From contig JASFUX010000214.1 of NCBI GenBank assembly GCA_050050115.1, forward strand, positions 1-6,089: a stretch of 6,089 bases of DNA, given 5' to 3'. Source of the DNA: JASFUX01 sp050050115 (GTDB lineage Bacteria > Pseudomonadota > Alphaproteobacteria > Caulobacterales > Maricaulaceae). Made by a program: the position numbers and the translations under genes. Each line of letters begins with the position of its first letter. Position 1 is the first letter of the stretch. This document shows positions 5,071-6,089 of the stretch, piece after piece. The notes beneath the pieces were generated by a model. It was not told the DNA's origin, ran no database searches, and saw only the letters and a program-made list of their open reading frames with translations.

Positions 5071-6089
5071 CTACTCGCCCACGCGCAACCGGCGGCCGAC
5101 GGCTTCGACCTCGTCGAGCACGCGCAACAGGTTGCCGCCCCAGATCTTGGCGATGTCCTGGGCCGAGTAGCCGCGGGCGAGCAGCTCTTCGGTGACCGCC
5201 TGAGTCTGAGACGCGTCGCGCCAGCCGCCGATCCCGCCGCCGCCGTCGAAGTCCGAGGCGATGCCGACGTGGTCGATCCCGGCGACGGCGACAGCGTGAT
5301 CGATGTGGTCGACGAGGGTCGACACCGTCGCGATCGGATATTGCTCGGCGATGACTGCTGCTTCAGCCGTATACGCGGCAATCGCCGCGGCGTCGGCGGA
5401 CGCTTGGGCCTCCGGCGTGTCGAGCCCCAAGCGCGCCTGCAGCTCGGCCACCGCGGCCGTCCGCTCGGGCGGGGTTTCGGCGATGTAGCTCTCGAAAGCG
5501 ACGACCTGGATCACGCCGCCGTTCGCCGCCAGCGCGCGCAGCTGCTCGTCGTCGAGGTTGCGGTTGTGCTCAAAGAGCGCCGCCGTCCCCGAGTGCGAGG
5601 CGATGATCGGCGCTTGTGAAAGCGCGGTCGCCTGCATCATCGTTTCCCGGCCGGCGTGGCTGACGTCGACCATTACGCCGGCGCGATTGAGCGCCGCGAC
5701 CAGCTCCTCGCCCAAAGGCGACAGACCGTCGTGCAGGCTCTCGACCATCGGCGTGGGCGCGCGCGGCGCAGAGCTGTCGCCAAACTGGTTGTGACCGAAG
5801 TGGGTGATGCCCATGTAGCGCACGCCGCGCTCGGCCCACATCGGCACGTCGGCGACGCTCTCGCCCAAGGGGTAGGCGTTCTCCATGCCCATGAAGGCGA
5901 CGAGCCGACCTTCGCGCACCGCGCGCCGCGCTTCGGACGCGCTGGTCGCGAGCGAGATCTGGTCCGGGTAGGCGCGGGTCATGCGGACGATCGCGCCGTG
6001 CTTGTTCTCCACCGTCGCACGCGCGGTCGCGTAGCCCTCCTCCGTCAACGGACCTTGCTGCGAGTAGAGAATGAAGAACGCCGCATCGA
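5071..6089 (-). CDS. Membrane dipeptidase, peptidase family M19 (5' end outside window)
   Basis: This is a zinc-dependent dipeptidase of the renal dipeptidase family (amidohydrolase-like TIM barrel), which cleaves dipeptides, often including those with a D-residue at the C-terminal position. About 338 C-terminal residues are visible. The frame stays open to the right edge and reads AAFFILYSQQG, typical of the family's early barrel, so the N-terminus and its HxD zinc motif lie outside. An apparent TTG start at 6048 is not real. Visible active-site residues are the bridging Glu in FMGMEN (codon 5883-5881), His in VDVSH (5658-5656), His in ASHSG (5595-5593) and the Asp of SDFDG (5253-5251 or 5247-5245). 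ITHFGHNQFGDS and the final IWGGNLLRV helix are also family marks. Bacterial members may be cytoplasmic or exported; the missing N-terminus would show which. It converges on the uncharacterised gene. The physiological substrate is not indicated. Confidence 0.93.
   Translation of the reverse strand, partial: DAAFFILYSQQGPLTEEGYATARATVENKHGAIVRMTRAYPDQISLATSASEARRAVREGRLVAFMGMENAYPLGESVADVPMWAERGVRYMGITHFGHNQFGDSSAPRAPTPMVESLHDGLSPLGEELVAALNRAGVMVDVSHAGRETMMQATALSQAPIIASHSGTAALFEHNRNLDDEQLRALAANGGVIQVVAFESYIAETPPERTAAVAELQARLGLDTPEAQASADAAAIAAYTAEAAVIAEQYPIATVSTLVDHIDHAVAVAGIDHVGIASDFDGGGGIGGWRDASQTQAVTEELLARGYSAQDIAKIWGGNLLRVLDEVEAVGRRLRVGE

Noticed and set aside
4948..5619. A 223-codon plus-strand open frame running into the dipeptidase gene
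   Set aside because: Most of it is antisense to well-conserved M19 motifs, and its translation has no recognisable features.
6046..6048. TTG as the start of the dipeptidase
   Set aside because: The frame stays open to the right edge and the extra residues continue the family's conserved early barrel, so the gene is cut by the window and does not start here.
1..6089. Mobile elements, CRISPR arrays, toxin-antitoxin or defence genes, tRNA or rRNA
   Set aside because: I looked on both strands and found no transposase, integrase, regularly spaced repeats, cloverleaf or small paired genes. The gene content is housekeeping and general metabolism.

Overview
The window looks like a stretch of chromosome from a high-GC alphaproteobacterium. 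The GC content, the strong G/C preference at third codon positions, the trmD-rplS pair and the style of the intergenic palindromic repeat fit the Caulobacterales / Maricaulales / Hyphomonadales side of the class. That placement is inference; no single marker here settles the genus. There is no sign of phage, plasmid, transposase, CRISPR array, tRNA or rRNA. Most of the window is ordinary housekeeping DNA, and I do not see a convincing new multi-gene system.

Layout, left to right. Positions 1-217 hold no gene and are the 3' flank of rarD. Reading leftwards on the minus strand, asd (1717-2739, aspartate-semialdehyde dehydrogenase) is followed by a small antibiotic-biosynthesis-monooxygenase-like protein (1261-1611) and a RarD-type EamA transporter (218-1195). 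The gaps are 105 and 65 bases, so the three may be partly co-transcribed, although a possible separate promoter lies before the monooxygenase gene. Upstream of asd, a 162-base composite inverted repeat (2760-2921) fills almost the whole gap to rplS. It consists of two oppositely oriented multi-hairpin units sharing a 19-base identical core. trmD (3338-4045) and rplS (2937-3341) overlap by ATGA and are clearly translationally coupled. The rpsP and rimM genes that usually precede them are not adjacent. Instead a divergent plus-strand gene (4231-4899) encodes an unrecognised, probably exported 222-residue protein. A convergent, 5'-truncated M19 membrane dipeptidase gene (5071 to the right edge) ends the window.

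How the genes work together. TrmD makes m1G37 in tRNAs and L19 is a 50S subunit protein at the subunit interface, so this pair serves translation. Asd feeds the lysine/diaminopimelate, threonine and methionine pathways. The other genes (transporter, monooxygenase-like protein, exported protein, dipeptidase) have no evident link to these. The points most worth a second look are the composite repeat and its possible effect on asd expression, a perfect 16-base palindrome sitting where trmD lacks a Shine-Dalgarno sequence, a Glu in place of the expected catalytic Asp in TrmD, and the uncharacterised exported protein.
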